Positions 1-9,273 are shown, counted from the first letter of the stretch. The stretch is 43,927 bases of DNA from Rikenellaceae bacterium (GCA_017415005.1 JAFQJK010000122.1:1-43927), one strand, 5' to 3'. Made by a program: numbers and translations. The notes: generated by a model not told the origin, from the letters alone.

Positions 1-1174
1 CCCCCGCACCACCCCGTACCTGGAGCGCGACTCATTGTCCTGCACGAAGACCGTGCGGCACACGCGCTCTGCGAATTCCCGATGAGAGTAACTCTCGAAA
101 AAGTAACCCCGTGAATCCCCGTAAAGACGGGGCGCGAGGATGTAAATCCCGGGTATGGCTGTTTGTACGATGTTCATGGGTCGGTCGGTTGGTTGGAGTT
201 TGTTTGGGGCTGTTTGTTTTTTTTGCTGTGTCGCCTCCGCATTGGGAACAGCCGCCCTTCACGGCAGGATGCCGAATCGGTCAGGCCGTGCGCGGTGTCA
301 TGCCCGTGTGGGCCCCGGTCTTCCCGGTGGTACGGTAAACGCGGCAGGACATACGATACAGTCGCCCGGTGTTCCTTCGGGCGTATTTGCAGGGATTGTA
401 CATAAGATCGCACCCGGATCTTGGTGACCGGGCGGGCAATGCTTTACAGAAGGGTATCGTGCAGTTGCGTGAGGGTGTCTGGGGTGTATCTATCGCTTTC
501 GGTTATCCGGTCAGAGATGCTGCCGTGTGTCCGGTAGCCGAAAGCCCGTTTGATCGTGCCGTTATAGGTGCCGGCCGATGATGTCTTAGGAATCATGTGC
601 AATCCCCGGGCAGGTTCCGGGCCGCTTTGTCCGAATATACCGGGCCAGCGGTCCTTTTTATCGGCTCCGGGCTCTCGGCCGAAAACCCGGGGCCGGAGTT
701 ACGGCCGGTCAGGTCCCGGCGGTTTCGGGCGTGCCTGTCAGGCACTTGCGGCGGGTCCTGTGCCTGTGGCCTGCCGGCTCTTTCTGTCCCGCATGGTGGC
801 AGGCGCTCGTTTGGCTGCCCGGTGGCATGGATGGTCTGCATTGTGCGCGGCCAGAGGAGGTTTCCCGTATCTCAGGATCGTGCAGGCGGGGTATGGGCCG
901 TCTCAGGCCGCCGGTAGGTGCCCCGTGCTGTCTTTTATTTAAATATTTAGGTGTTGCATGATGCGTCGTATCCGGTTGTCGTATGTCCCCGGTTGGTGCC
1001 GAACCATTGTCCTGTATGCCAAGGCTGTCCGGGTTGTACACACGATGGATCGCGATGGGCCGGAGCTGCTCCCGCTCGTTTTGCACAGCCGCTTCGATGC
1101 TTTGCAGGTGGGATGCCCGGTTCGATACGCCTTCGGGATGATCCGTCCTTTCGGTATATCCGGACGTTGGTTTC
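1..1174. other. Long non-coding stretch at the left edge, possibly with the tail of a gene
   Basis: I see no convincing gene here; open frames on both strands have unnatural composition (rich in Pro, Arg, Gly, Cys) and no family signature. At the extreme left edge two frames stay open from base 1 and stop soon: one at 83-85 (ending ...RHTRSANSR) and one at 112-114 (ending ...VTLEKVTP). Either could be the C-terminus of a + strand gene that begins outside the window, but I cannot choose between them. A small hairpin CCCCGT-AAAG-ACGGGG at 117-132 follows and could belong to that gene's 3' end. The rest is GC-rich with a few T-rich patches near 190-230. The stretch lies just downstream of the antiterminator gene (read on the - strand), where a polysaccharide operon might have been expected. 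Confidence 0.5.
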
Positions 1175-1726
1175 TCAGAGTTTTTCCAACAGGTGTCCGG
1201 GGATGTAGGCGGTTGCCACGGCAATGACGCCTTCGATCGATACGATCAGGCGCCGGTTGCCCTTGATACGCTTGATGTAGCCTTCGGCTCCCTCGAAGAT
1301 ACCGCCGGTCACGCGCACCCGGTCGCCCGACCGGAAGAGCGGTTCGTCGGTGTCCAGATATTCCAGCGCGGTGTCGCCGGCCGATGTGACGAGCATGAAC
1401 GTGTTCATTTCCTGCTCGGGAATGATACCTGGCTTTTTTGTTTCCCGGTTAAAATATGCCATCAGCGGGTAGCGGGCTTTCATCTGTGTCTGTAGGTCGA
1501 GCACGAACCGCTCGGTTTCGCGCAGGAACAGCAGCGACGAGACGGCCGGTTCCGTCCTGATCTTTCGTTTGCCGTCGACGATGGTTTCTTCGTAGCGCAT
1601 CGGGATATAGGTCTGGACCTCCTGTTGCCGGAGCCAATCCTCGACGTTCGCCACTCGGTTGTAGAAAACCTTCAGGGCATACCAATGTTTTGTGCTGCTG
1701 CGGGACATCGTTTCCGGGGAGGGCAT
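1175..1726 (-). CDS. UpxY/NusG-like transcription antiterminator
   Basis: 183-residue NusG-family protein. The N-terminal NGN domain starts at the typical KHWYALKVFYNR (about residues 13-24) and continues with the QTYIPMRYEE segment and the SSLLFLR strand. The C-terminal KOW domain (about 130-180) contains GDRVRVTGGIFEGAEGYI. In Bacteroides, UpxY proteins of this size head capsular polysaccharide operons and act as locus-specific antiterminators on their own leader; RfaH/LoaP are relatives. Housekeeping NusG is less likely, since that gene normally sits next to secE and rplK. The annotated ATG is the longest; an alternative ATG at 1708 fits family N-termini better. No polysaccharide gene follows within the 1.17 kb left of it, so the gene looks orphaned or its operon starts outside the window. 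Function by family; target is inference. Confidence 0.85.
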   Translation of the reverse strand: MPSPETMSRSSTKHWYALKVFYNRVANVEDWLRQQEVQTYIPMRYEETIVDGKRKIRTEPAVSSLLFLRETERFVLDLQTQMKARYPLMAYFNRETKKPGIIPEQEMNTFMLVTSAGDTALEYLDTDEPLFRSGDRVRVTGGIFEGAEGYIKRIKGNRRLIVSIEGVIAVATAYIPGHLLEKL

Positions 1727-1956
1727 ACTTTACAATCCCCCGTAGATCGTAAGGTGCATTCTACGAGGCGATTAAGGGTTGTCCGCTGAGTAGATTGAGC
1801 GTCTACCGCCGGGTTTCCGGTACTTCTTGTTCCTGACCCAGGAGCTGTACCGTAACCCTTGTAAATGGTGTGATTTCTTGGTTAGAGACGACACTTTTAC
1901 AATGCAAATATTGACATTATTAATCGAACAACCAAATATTTTCTCTGCATACGCAT

Positions 1957-1968
1957 TTATGCGCATAA
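1957..1968. promoter_or_regulatory. Perfect 12-bp palindrome upstream of the antiterminator
   Basis: TTATGCGCATAA reads identically on both strands and overlaps a second inverted repeat, CGCAT-TT-ATGCG (1952-1963). It lies in the only AT-rich island of this region, about 230 bp upstream of the antiterminator start. A dimeric regulator site is possible; nothing else supports it. Confidence 0.3.
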
Positions 1969-2169
1969 TTAAAAGATTGATTTCCATCAGCATAAAGCCC
2001 TCGTTTGGTGTGCAGGCAGGAAGGGGTGTTCCGGGCAGAACAGGCATCAGGCGCATTCGTTCCTCATATCAGATTAGTTACGTATATGTATAACGGTGCC
2101 CCGGGATGAGGCGCCATAACTTGTCTGATGGCGTTTATATTTTGGATTCACGCGCTTAGATGTGCGGTC

Positions 2170-2190
2170 CGGCTTTTTTTATAAAAGCCG
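2170..2190. terminator. Hairpin CGGCTTTT-TTTAT-AAAAGCCG
   Basis: An 8-bp perfect stem with a 5-nt loop, A/T-rich on the loop side. It lies 256 bp past the end of the TonB-like gene, which already has a closer hairpin. It could be a second terminator or serve an unrecognised transcript. The stem has no outer U-run. Confidence 0.35.
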
Positions 2191-2388
2191 TATGGGTTGA
2201 TGGCATCGCAGGGAAGCTGGTTTGCCGGGCCTATCGCCGGATTCGTCGGTCCCGAGCGATATGTGCCGTGCCTTCCGGATTCTGTTGTTTTCCCGTATGG
2301 GGCGGCTGGTAGCGGAACAGTAGTCTGTGTGCCTCAGTGTCCCGGCAGCAGCGTGATGCGCAGGACGAAAGCGTATGCGGACAAAGTT

Positions 2389-2412
2389 CAGGCTGCCCGG
2401 GTGGGCAGCCTG
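2389..2412 (-). terminator. Terminator hairpin after the TonB-like gene
   Basis: A 10-bp perfect stem, CAGGCTGCCC (2389-2398) with GGGCAGCCTG (2403-2412), loop GGGT. On the - strand it is followed by AACTTTG, a short U-run. It begins 33 bp past the stop of the TonB-like gene at 2446. Confidence 0.7.
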
Positions 2413-2445
2413 ATCGTAGCGTTGTCCGTGCTGTATCGGTCGGTA

Positions 2446-3243
2446 TTACTTTACATAATGCATTGACTCGTGCGCCGTTTTGTGGAATGCGTCGAACGGG
2501 CCGTAGGCCACGGGCAGCGAGTACCGTACGCGGATCGGTTGCCCTCGTAGCGAACCCGGTTCCCATGCCGGCGCGCCCGACATGAATTCCAGCAACATCT
2601 GGTCGAGCCGGTCGTCTCCCGACGGTTCGACGATCGTGAAGTTGCTGAGCGAGCCGTCGTGCTCGACGATAAACGAGACCACGACCTTTTGTTTGGATTC
2701 CGTTTCTTCCAGCCATCCTTTGGGGAATACCAGGTTCTTGCTGATCCACGACCGGAAGGCGTGCATACCGCTTTTGCGGAAGCGCGGCATCATCAGCGGT
2801 GTCGTCGCTTTCACCTGGTCTTGCCCGAATATGACGGTCAGCGTATCGGTGTACGCGACGGGCCCGACGGCCGCCGGGGCAGGCTGTCCCTCGACGGGGT
2901 AGGCATAGGCCGGGCGCTCCCATTGCGGCGAGCGTTTGAGTAGCGACACGATAGGTTTCGTATAGCTGACATTGCCCGAAAGGGCGGTAACCTCCTGTAT
3001 CTCGCAGTCGGCGCCGAGGGTGAAGACGACCCGGGCTGTGTCCGTTCCGGATTTTGTGGTCTGGCCGGCCAGCTTGCGCCCCGCCCAGTCGGCGAAGTTG
3101 GCCCAGCCGATGTCGAAAGTGGGAGGCGTGATACCGGTGGTATAGATGTCGGCGTCCAGGATTTCCTGGGCCTGGGCTGTGCATGGCGCGAGCGAGGTGC
3201 CGGCGAGCAGGGCCATGCCGATGGCAAGGGGAGCGAGGCGCAT
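2446..3243 (-). CDS. Secreted TonB-C-terminal-domain protein
   Basis: 265 residues from the ATG at 3243. I chose this start because it gives a clean signal peptide: MRLAPL, a hydrophobic core, and an AQA cleavage site near residue 25. A longer frame begins at 3351 but adds 36 residues without a signal and overlaps the neighbouring gene's end. The C-terminal part (about 165-265) reads like the TonB/energy-transducer C-terminal fold: VVVSFIVEHDGSLSNFTIVE, then DRLDQMLLEFMSGAPAWEPG, as in proteins where this domain is secreted rather than anchored. No N-terminal transmembrane anchor plus Pro-rich spacer is seen, so it is probably not a classical TonB but a periplasmic protein that borrows the fold. 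It follows the DUF6427-like gene by 104 bp on the same strand. Confidence 0.75.
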   Translation of the reverse strand: MRLAPLAIGMALLAGTSLAPCTAQAQEILDADIYTTGITPPTFDIGWANFADWAGRKLAGQTTKSGTDTARVVFTLGADCEIQEVTALSGNVSYTKPIVSLLKRSPQWERPAYAYPVEGQPAPAAVGPVAYTDTLTVIFGQDQVKATTPLMMPRFRKSGMHAFRSWISKNLVFPKGWLEETESKQKVVVSFIVEHDGSLSNFTIVEPSGDDRLDQMLLEFMSGAPAWEPGSLRGQPIRVRYSLPVAYGPFDAFHKTAHESMHYVK

Positions 3244-3347
3244 GTCGTAACAGGTTATTTGGGTGAGTACCCTCCAATGTAGTAAAAATTCCTGACAATG
3301 CATGGAAAAGCGGGTAAAATATGCTGAAAAGGCCTGTTTTTCCCGGC

Positions 3348-4346
3348 TCACCCCGTTAGCGGGAGCAGATTGGCCGCGACAATGCCTGCCGCGAGCAGGA
3401 GGAAAAGGAGCTCGGGAATCCAGCCTTCGTGCCGGACGAGGAAGGTCGGGATAATGACGGCCAGCGGGATAGCTGCCAGCCCGTAGGCAAGGATCGTGCG
3501 TCCCGGTACGAGGAAGGTCGCGGCCGCGAGGAGCAGCATCCAGCAGAAGAGCAGGTATGCGCGTACCGGGCGTGTCCGCATGCCGGCCCGGGCGGCGAAG
3601 AAGCTGCCGAGCGAGAGGCAGGTGGTCAGGATGACCAGGGCTGCAAAGACGATGCGCGGAATGCCGATCGCCGGGATGAATACCGGTACGGCGGACGGTG
3701 TGGACAGTTCTTGCCAGAGCAGTTTTATGACCTCCCCGGCCGGTTGTCCGGTGCCCCAGACGACGTAGCTGCAGAGCAGCGTCGGGAGCGCCAGTCCGGC
3801 CACAGCGGCAATGGCCTCGCGGGCATTGCGCCGGAAGACCGAGATGGCGACCGGCACGAGCAGCGTGTAGAGGGCCGCCGGGGCGTAGAGCAGCGGCGCG
3901 ATGCCGATGCAGAACGAGCCGGTGAACAGCGCATTGAACGACTCCTGGCGTCTGAATCCGGCGATCAGCAGCTCGCAGCCCCGGATCAGCAGGTAGCCGG
4001 CGATGTAGATGTCGAGGCTGTCGAGCGGGAAGTAGAAGCCGCAGGCGATCATCAGGTAGATAAGGGCGGGCAGGTAGGTCCGCTGCCCGAGGATCATGTT
4101 ACGTGTGACGGTACGCGTCAGCGTGAAGGCATTGAGGAAGATCAGGCAAAAGGCCGCGGCCAGCCGCAGCAGGTCGGGCCATGCGGTGGTCATGCGGTCG
4201 ACCTGTGCCCCGAGCGGCATGGCCGTCGGCGGCACGGTCTCGATCGGTGCCGGGGCCAGCAGGTGGCGGGCCACGAAGAGCGTGAACAGCGCGACGAACG
4301 ACACCAGCGTAACGCTGAGGCTCTGGCGGGTGGCATCGAGGTTCAT
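3348..4346 (-). CDS. Polytopic membrane protein, DUF6427-like
   Basis: 332 residues with about eight to ten hydrophobic segments, the first at roughly residues 10-30 (SVTLVSFVALFTLFVARHLL) and the last at 310-330. It has no enzyme motif I recognise. Size, topology and the position next to a Bacteroidetes envelope gene resemble the DUF6427 family of integral membrane proteins of unknown function. It is the first of two same-strand genes; the secreted TonB-domain protein lies 104 bp downstream, so a shared transcript is plausible. Function unknown. Confidence 0.7.
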   Translation of the reverse strand: MNLDATRQSLSVTLVSFVALFTLFVARHLLAPAPIETVPPTAMPLGAQVDRMTTAWPDLLRLAAAFCLIFLNAFTLTRTVTRNMILGQRTYLPALIYLMIACGFYFPLDSLDIYIAGYLLIRGCELLIAGFRRQESFNALFTGSFCIGIAPLLYAPAALYTLLVPVAISVFRRNAREAIAAVAGLALPTLLCSYVVWGTGQPAGEVIKLLWQELSTPSAVPVFIPAIGIPRIVFAALVILTTCLSLGSFFAARAGMRTRPVRAYLLFCWMLLLAAATFLVPGRTILAYGLAAIPLAVIIPTFLVRHEGWIPELLFLLLAAGIVAANLLPLTG

Positions 4347-5084
4347 CGGCAGTCGGATTAACGGTTCGTATTATGTCCCGGCATCCCCTGATGCCGGCAG
4401 GTCGCCCGGTACGTAGGAGGACGTTGTTCCGGAGAGCGGGGCATTTCGGGCTATCGGGTCTTGCGCCATGTCCCGGGGCCCAGTCCGCGAGGCCGGACCT
4501 GTATTGCCCGTCCCCGTCGCATTCCGGAATTCTGTGCGCTGTGGAGCGGCTTGTGCTTTCTGGCCCATGTATCTGGAGCTTCGTGCCCGGGCTCCGGTCG
4601 GCGGCCTCCGGTCCACCTTTCCGTCCGGATCCCCTGTCCGCCCGGCCGGATCCGTTTGTCCGTCCTTTCCGTATTCCTGCCCCTGTCCGCAGTAGGCGGC
4701 TTGCACTTTTCGCCGCCGTTCATCGGGCTCCCCTTCCGGGCCCTGCTCTCGCCCGGGCATGCGCCGCTTTCCGTTCGATGGGCGTTCCCCGTCCGTTCCC
4801 CGGTCGCGGGATAAGGCGCTTTCGTGCCCGTTCGGTGCGTGGCCCGGACGGTTCGCTTGCGGAGGCCGGAGTGTGTCGGGCGCTGTGTTTCCGGGTCGGC
4901 CGGATACCCTCCCCCCGTCCCTTTGCTGCGCTTTCCCCGGAGGACCCGGATCCGTCCGGATACCCGCCCCGACCGGCAACCGTCCCGTTCTCCTGTACCG
5001 GTTGCGGTCCGTGGGCCCGGGCATTCTTGGGTGCGGCGGCTGTGCTGCGGCCGGGGCCGCCGCGATGCGGACCCCGGCAATGGT
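4347..5084. other. GC-rich spacer between purD and the membrane-protein gene
   Basis: 738 bp without a supported gene. Long overlapping open frames on both strands are rich in Pro, Arg and Ser, as expected from GC bias alone. A perfect 8-bp hairpin, CCGGCATC-CCCT-GATGCCGG, lies at 4378-4397, and a GC-rich inverted repeat (GCCGGGG ... CCCCGGC) lies at about 5050-5080 just past purD; neither has a U-run. No TAnnTTTG promoter box was found. Confidence 0.5.
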
Positions 5085-6389
5085 TTACGCTTTCACCAGC
5101 CGTTCGAGGTCCTGTCCGATATCGCGACGGCAGTATTTGCCTTCGTAGTCGATCCGGTCGATCGTGGCATAGCTGCGCGCCAGCGCATCGGCGATCGTGT
5201 CGCCCAGCGATGTGACGGCCAGCACGCGACCCCCGGCCGTCGTGACCTTACCGCCCTTGAGCGCCGTTCCGGCGTGGAAGACGGTGCTTTCCGAGGGCTG
5301 GTCGAGGCCGCTGATGGCCATTCCTTTGGCATAGTCGCCGGGATAACCGCCCGATACGCAGACGACCGTCGTGGCCGTCCGGGGCGATATCTTCAGGGTG
5401 TGCTTGTCGAGCGTGCCGAAGGCCATCCCTTCGAACAGGCCCATGATGTCCGATTCGATGCGAGGCAGTACGACCTCGGTCTCGGGATCGCCCATGCGGA
5501 CGTTGTACTCGATCACGTAAGGCTTGCCGCCGTCGTTCATCAGCCCGATGAAGATGAATCCCTTGTAGTCGATCTTCTCGGCCCGGAGGCCGGCGACGGT
5601 CGGGACGATGATCTCGTCGCGTACCCGCTGCATAAAGGCTTCGTCGGCGAACGGGACGGGCGATACGGCGCCCATTCCGCCTGTGTTGAGCCCGGTGTCG
5701 CCTTCGCCGATGCGCTTATAGTCCTTGGCTTCGGGCAGCACGGCGAAGTGCTCGCCGTCGGTGGCCACGAAGACCGAGCACTCGATCCCTTTGAGGCACT
5801 CCTCGATCACCACGGTGTTGCCGGCTGCGCCGAACTTGCCCCCGAGCATCTCCCTGAGCTCTCGTTTGGCCTCGTCGAGGTCGTCGACGATCAGCACGCC
5901 CTTGCCGGCGGCCAGTCCGTCGGCCTTGAGCACGTAGGGTGCCTTGAGGCTTTCGAGGAAGGCGTAACCCTTGTCGAGCGTCTCTTTGGTGAACGAGCGG
6001 TATGCGGCCGTGGGGATGCCGTGGCGGGCCATGAAGGCCTTGGCGAAGTCCTTGCTGCCCTCGAGCTTGGCACCGAGCGCCGACGGGCCGATGACCGGCA
6101 CGTGGTGGATGTCGCTGTCCTCATGGAAGAAGTCGTAGATGCCCTTGACCAGCGACTCTTCGGGGCCGACGACCACCAGGTTGATGCTGTTGTTGATGAC
6201 GAACTGCTTGATCGATCCGAAATTGGACGGTGAAAGGTCGACATTGGTCCCCAGTGCCGCAGTGCCGGCATTACCGGGTGCGATGAACAGGCGTGCCACG
6301 CGCGGGCTCTGGCTGATTTTCCAGGCAAAGGCGTGTTCGCGGCCTCCTGAGCCGAGGAGCAACACATTCACGGAGTCGGTTAATTTCAT
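5085..6389 (-). CDS. purD: Phosphoribosylamine--glycine ligase
   Basis: 434 residues, full length for PurD (GAR synthetase), which joins phosphoribosylamine and glycine using ATP in step two of purine synthesis. The N-terminal nucleotide-binding start VLLLGSGGREHAFAWKI (about 9-25) is diagnostic. The ATP-grasp domain follows, with VLKADGLAAGKGVLI, the EAKDYKRIGEGDTGLNTGGMG segment and EYNVRMGDPETE, the last carrying the metal-binding Glu/Asn. The C-terminal domain has VVCVSGGYPGDYAKG. It starts 29 bp after the stop of metX and is probably the third gene of a metY-metX-purD transcript. The pairing of methionine and purine genes may reflect shared one-carbon demand (inference). Confidence 0.97.
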   Translation of the reverse strand: MKLTDSVNVLLLGSGGREHAFAWKISQSPRVARLFIAPGNAGTAALGTNVDLSPSNFGSIKQFVINNSINLVVVGPEESLVKGIYDFFHEDSDIHHVPVIGPSALGAKLEGSKDFAKAFMARHGIPTAAYRSFTKETLDKGYAFLESLKAPYVLKADGLAAGKGVLIVDDLDEAKRELREMLGGKFGAAGNTVVIEECLKGIECSVFVATDGEHFAVLPEAKDYKRIGEGDTGLNTGGMGAVSPVPFADEAFMQRVRDEIIVPTVAGLRAEKIDYKGFIFIGLMNDGGKPYVIEYNVRMGDPETEVVLPRIESDIMGLFEGMAFGTLDKHTLKISPRTATTVVCVSGGYPGDYAKGMAISGLDQPSESTVFHAGTALKGGKVTTAGGRVLAVTSLGDTIADALARSYATIDRIDYEGKYCRRDIGQDLERLVKA

Positions 6390-6418
6390 GGTATACTGAG
6401 TGGTTTTGTTGTTGTGGG

Positions 6419-7459
6419 TTAGCGGGGCCGGCTGTCGGGCCGGGGTCCCCCGTCGAGGAAAGGTTTGAGTATCTTGTTAAGCTTTTCGTGCTCGACCAGG
6501 AATCCGTCGTGCCCGAACTGCGAGCTGAGGATATGGAGCTCGGCGTCGGGAATGTGGCGGTAGAGGAAGATCTGCTCGCCGATCGGGAAGATGATGTCGG
6601 ACGAGATGCCCACCACCATCGTGGGGCACGCGATCGTGCCGAGCGCGCTCTCGATGCCACCGCGGTAGCGTCCCACGTTGTGCGAGTCGAAAGCCTGCGT
6701 CAGGCGGTAGTAGGAGTAGGCGTTGAAGCGGCGGCAGAGCTTGTCGCCCTGGTATTGCTGGTAGGTCGTGGCTCGGAAGCCGACGAGCTTGTAGATGCTG
6801 TCGTTCTCCTGCTGCGTGGCGTTGTAGGCCGGCTCGCCGCGGTAGCTGAGCAGGCCGATCGAGCGCGAGACGCGCATCCCTTTTTTGCCGGCGTCCTCGT
6901 CTTCCGACCCGAACGAGGGGTCGGCTTCGATGGCCATGCGCTGCGACTCGTTGAAGGCGATGGCCCAGGGCTGGCTGCGCGCCGCCGTGGCGATCAGCAC
7001 GAGGCGGTCGGCGAAGCCGGGCTTCATGATGGCCATCTCCATGGCTTGGAAGCCGCCGATCGAGCTGCCGACCACAGCCCGTACATGGTCGATGCCGAGG
7101 TGTTCGGCCAGCAGCAGGTGGGCGGCCACCATGTCGCGCACGGTGATGAACGGGAACGCTGCGTAGTAGGGCTTGCCGGTGGCCGGGTTGGTGCTCAGCG
7201 GCCCTGTCGAGCCGTAGTGCGACCCGATGATGTTGGCGCAGACGGTGAAGTGGCGGGCCGGGTCGAGGAAGCATCCCTCCTCGACGGTGTGGGGCCACCA
7301 GTCGGCCACGTCCGAGTTGGCCGTGAGCGCGTGGCAGACCCACACGGCGTTGTCGCCCCTGAACTTACCGAACGTGTGGTAGGCGATCGTAAGGTCTTCG
7401 AGCGTTTCGCCGTTCTCGAGCCGGAAAGGCTTGTCGTATTTGAAATAGCGGACGGGCAT
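6419..7459 (-). CDS. metX: Homoserine O-acetyltransferase
   Basis: 346 residues, alpha/beta-hydrolase fold. It acetylates homoserine with acetyl-CoA, giving the substrate of MetY. The nucleophile elbow VVGSSIGGFQ places Ser133; Asp288 (GISSDIIFP) and His317 (FGHDGF) complete the triad. The early CHALTANSD segment and the NIIGSHYGSTGP loop are typical of the MetX family. I set the start at the ATG at 7459 (MPVRYFKYDKPF); the frame stays open much further upstream, but that part is antisense-like and overlaps metY. It starts 23 bp after metY ends. Acetyl versus succinyl specificity cannot be proved from sequence here; the assignment is by family. Confidence 0.95.
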   Translation of the reverse strand: MPVRYFKYDKPFRLENGETLEDLTIAYHTFGKFRGDNAVWVCHALTANSDVADWWPHTVEEGCFLDPARHFTVCANIIGSHYGSTGPLSTNPATGKPYYAAFPFITVRDMVAAHLLLAEHLGIDHVRAVVGSSIGGFQAMEMAIMKPGFADRLVLIATAARSQPWAIAFNESQRMAIEADPSFGSEDEDAGKKGMRVSRSIGLLSYRGEPAYNATQQENDSIYKLVGFRATTYQQYQGDKLCRRFNAYSYYRLTQAFDSHNVGRYRGGIESALGTIACPTMVVGISSDIIFPIGEQIFLYRHIPDAELHILSSQFGHDGFLVEHEKLNKILKPFLDGGPRPDSRPR

Positions 7460-7482
7460 ATGCGTTACGGAGGATCGTTGGG

Positions 7483-8769
7483 TTATGGTATGGCGCTGAA
7501 CGCGTTGTCGAAGTCGGCTTTCAGGTCGTCGATGTGCTCGATGCCGACCGAGATGCGGAGCATCGTCGGCTCGATGCCGATCGCCTCCAGCGCCTCGTCC
7601 GGGAGCTGTGCGTGCGTCGTTGCCGAGGGCTGGATGATGAGCGTCTTTGTGTCGCCCACGTTGGCCAGGTGCGAGACGAGGCGGAGCTGCCCGATGAAGG
7701 TCGCTGCGTCGAGCTTCGTCCCCCGGAGCACGACCGAGAGCACGCATCCGAAACCGTTGTGCAAATATCGCAGCGCGTTGGCGTGCGACGGGTCGTCCTC
7801 GAGGCCCGGGTAGCAGACGCGCTCCACCTTGGGGTGGCTGCGGAAGTAGCGGGCCAGCTCCAGCGCGTTCTGCGCCTCGCGCTCGACGCGGAGCGAGAGC
7901 GTTTCGACACCCTGCAGCAGCATGAACGAGCTGATCGGCGCGATCGCCGGCCCCAGGTCGCGCAGCGCCTCGCCGCGGGCCTTCATGATAAAGGCGAGCG
8001 GCCCGAACGCTTCGCAGAAGTTGAGCCCGTGGTAGCTCTCCGACGGTTCGCTGACCATCGGGAACCGGCCGCTGTTCCAGTCGAACCGGCCGCTGTCGAC
8101 GATCACCCCGCCCATTGTCGTGCCGTGGCCGCCGATCCACTTGGTCGCCGACTCGACGACGATGTCGGCTCCGTGGTCGAGCGGGCGGCAGAGGTAGCCC
8201 GCCGCGCCGAACGTGTTGTCGACGATCAGCGGAATGCCGTGGCGGTGCGCGACGGCGGCGATCGCCTCGAAGTCGGGCACCGCGAAGTTGGGATTGCTGA
8301 TGCTCTCGATGTAGACCGCCTTGGTCTGCCCGTCGATCAGCGGCTCGATGGCTGCCGGGTCGAGCGACGCGGCGAAGCGGCACCCGATGCCGAAGTTCGC
8401 GAGCGAGTGCCTGAACTGGTTGTAGGTACCCCCGTAGAGGAAGGGGCTCGATACGAAATTATCGCCCTGGCGCATGAACGTGCTGATGGCCACCAGTTGG
8501 GCCGAGTGTCCCGAGGCGACGGCCAGCGCCGCCGCGCCGCCTTCGAGCCGGGCGATGCGCTCCTCGAGCACGGCGGTCGTCGGGTTCGTGATCCGGGTGT
8601 AGATGTTGCCGGCCTCCTGCAGCGCGAACAGTTTGGCGCCCTGCTCGGCACTCTCGAACACGTACGAGGTCGTCTGGTAGATGGGGACGGCTCGTGCGCG
8701 CGTGTCGCTGTCGGGCGTCTGGCCTGCGTGGACCTGCAGGGTCTCGAACCGGTAGTTATCTTGTGTCAT
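7483..8769 (-). CDS. metY: O-acetylhomoserine aminocarboxypropyltransferase (sulfhydrylase)
   Basis: 428-residue PLP enzyme of the Cys/Met metabolism family, turning O-acetylhomoserine plus sulfide into homocysteine. The PLP lysine is K210 in VVESATKWIGGHGT; D184 in IVDNTFGAAG should contact the pyridine nitrogen. The YTRITNPTT stretch (57-65) and the C-terminal LRISVGIEHIDDL are family hallmarks. The length, longer than cystathionine gamma-synthase, favours MetY. Start at the ATG at 8769 (MTQDNYRFETLQVHAG), because a promoter box sits only 33 bp upstream (8802-8809), which excludes longer versions. First gene of the metY-metX-purD group. No riboswitch fits in the short leader. Confidence 0.96.
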   Translation of the reverse strand: MTQDNYRFETLQVHAGQTPDSDTRARAVPIYQTTSYVFESAEQGAKLFALQEAGNIYTRITNPTTAVLEERIARLEGGAAALAVASGHSAQLVAISTFMRQGDNFVSSPFLYGGTYNQFRHSLANFGIGCRFAASLDPAAIEPLIDGQTKAVYIESISNPNFAVPDFEAIAAVAHRHGIPLIVDNTFGAAGYLCRPLDHGADIVVESATKWIGGHGTTMGGVIVDSGRFDWNSGRFPMVSEPSESYHGLNFCEAFGPLAFIMKARGEALRDLGPAIAPISSFMLLQGVETLSLRVEREAQNALELARYFRSHPKVERVCYPGLEDDPSHANALRYLHNGFGCVLSVVLRGTKLDAATFIGQLRLVSHLANVGDTKTLIIQPSATTHAQLPDEALEAIGIEPTMLRISVGIEHIDDLKADFDNAFSAIP

Positions 8770-8801
8770 ATGCGTCGCTCGGTATAAGGGCATAAACAAT
8801 G

Positions 8802-8809
8802 CAAAGATA
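8802..8809 (-). promoter_or_regulatory. metY promoter -7 box TATCTTTG
   Basis: Exact match to the Bacteroidetes -7 consensus TAnnTTTG on the - strand, 33 bp upstream of the metY ATG. No clear TTTG at the expected -33 position. It would drive metY-metX-purD. Confidence 0.6.
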
Positions 8810-9273
8810 GTAAAGTTTGCCGAATAGCGTGGGCCTTGCGTCGCGGTGCCCGCGTTTTTTTTGACCGGGGCCGCCCGGCGGTCCGTGTCCGGCTTGCATT
8901 TGCGCGGACCGATGCCCGGGCCGGCGCCTGCCACGCGGCGGGACCGTTCCTCGCCGCGTTCCGATGTATACCCCGGGGGCGGCCGCTGGTGCATACCTGT
9001 CGGTCTGCCCCGGGCCGTACGCCGCGTGTCGCTTTACGGGCCTGTTCCGGCCCGGGAGCTTGATTGCGATGTGCTCTGTCGGTCGTGCGGTGTCGGGATT
9101 CCTGCGGCTTGGCGTGCTTGCCGTGCCGGGCATCTTCACGCATCCCGACAGCCCGGAGTCGGGCCTATGGCTCCCCGGGTTCGCTCTTTCCGCCCTGTCC
9201 CGTTCCTGGGTGCTTCGCAGCCTATTTCTGCTCGTCCGCTGCCGCGAAATACGCGCCTTCCGCCTGGCCCGGC

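Larger units (their letters stand above)
1727..2445. other. Intergenic region upstream of the antiterminator, with AT-rich island
   Basis: No gene seen. This is the presumed leader and promoter region of the antiterminator. An AT-rich island at about 1890-2000 contrasts with the GC-rich surroundings and holds a perfect 12-bp palindrome TTATGCGCATAA (1957-1968). Nearer the gene are short inverted repeats: CGTAGA (1741-1746) with TCTACG (1760-1765), and AAGGGTT (1774-1780) with AACCCTT (1854-1860), which could fold in the leader transcript. I found no exact TAnnTTTG box on the - strand. The right part holds two hairpins listed separately. Confidence 0.5.

Noticed and set aside
7460-8383. Upstream extension of metX through the metY region
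   Set aside because: It is the out-of-frame shadow of metY on the same strand; metX begins with MPVRYFKYDKPF at 7459.
8770-8801. SAM riboswitch in front of metY
   Set aside because: The predicted leader is only about 25 nt, too short for any known SAM riboswitch.
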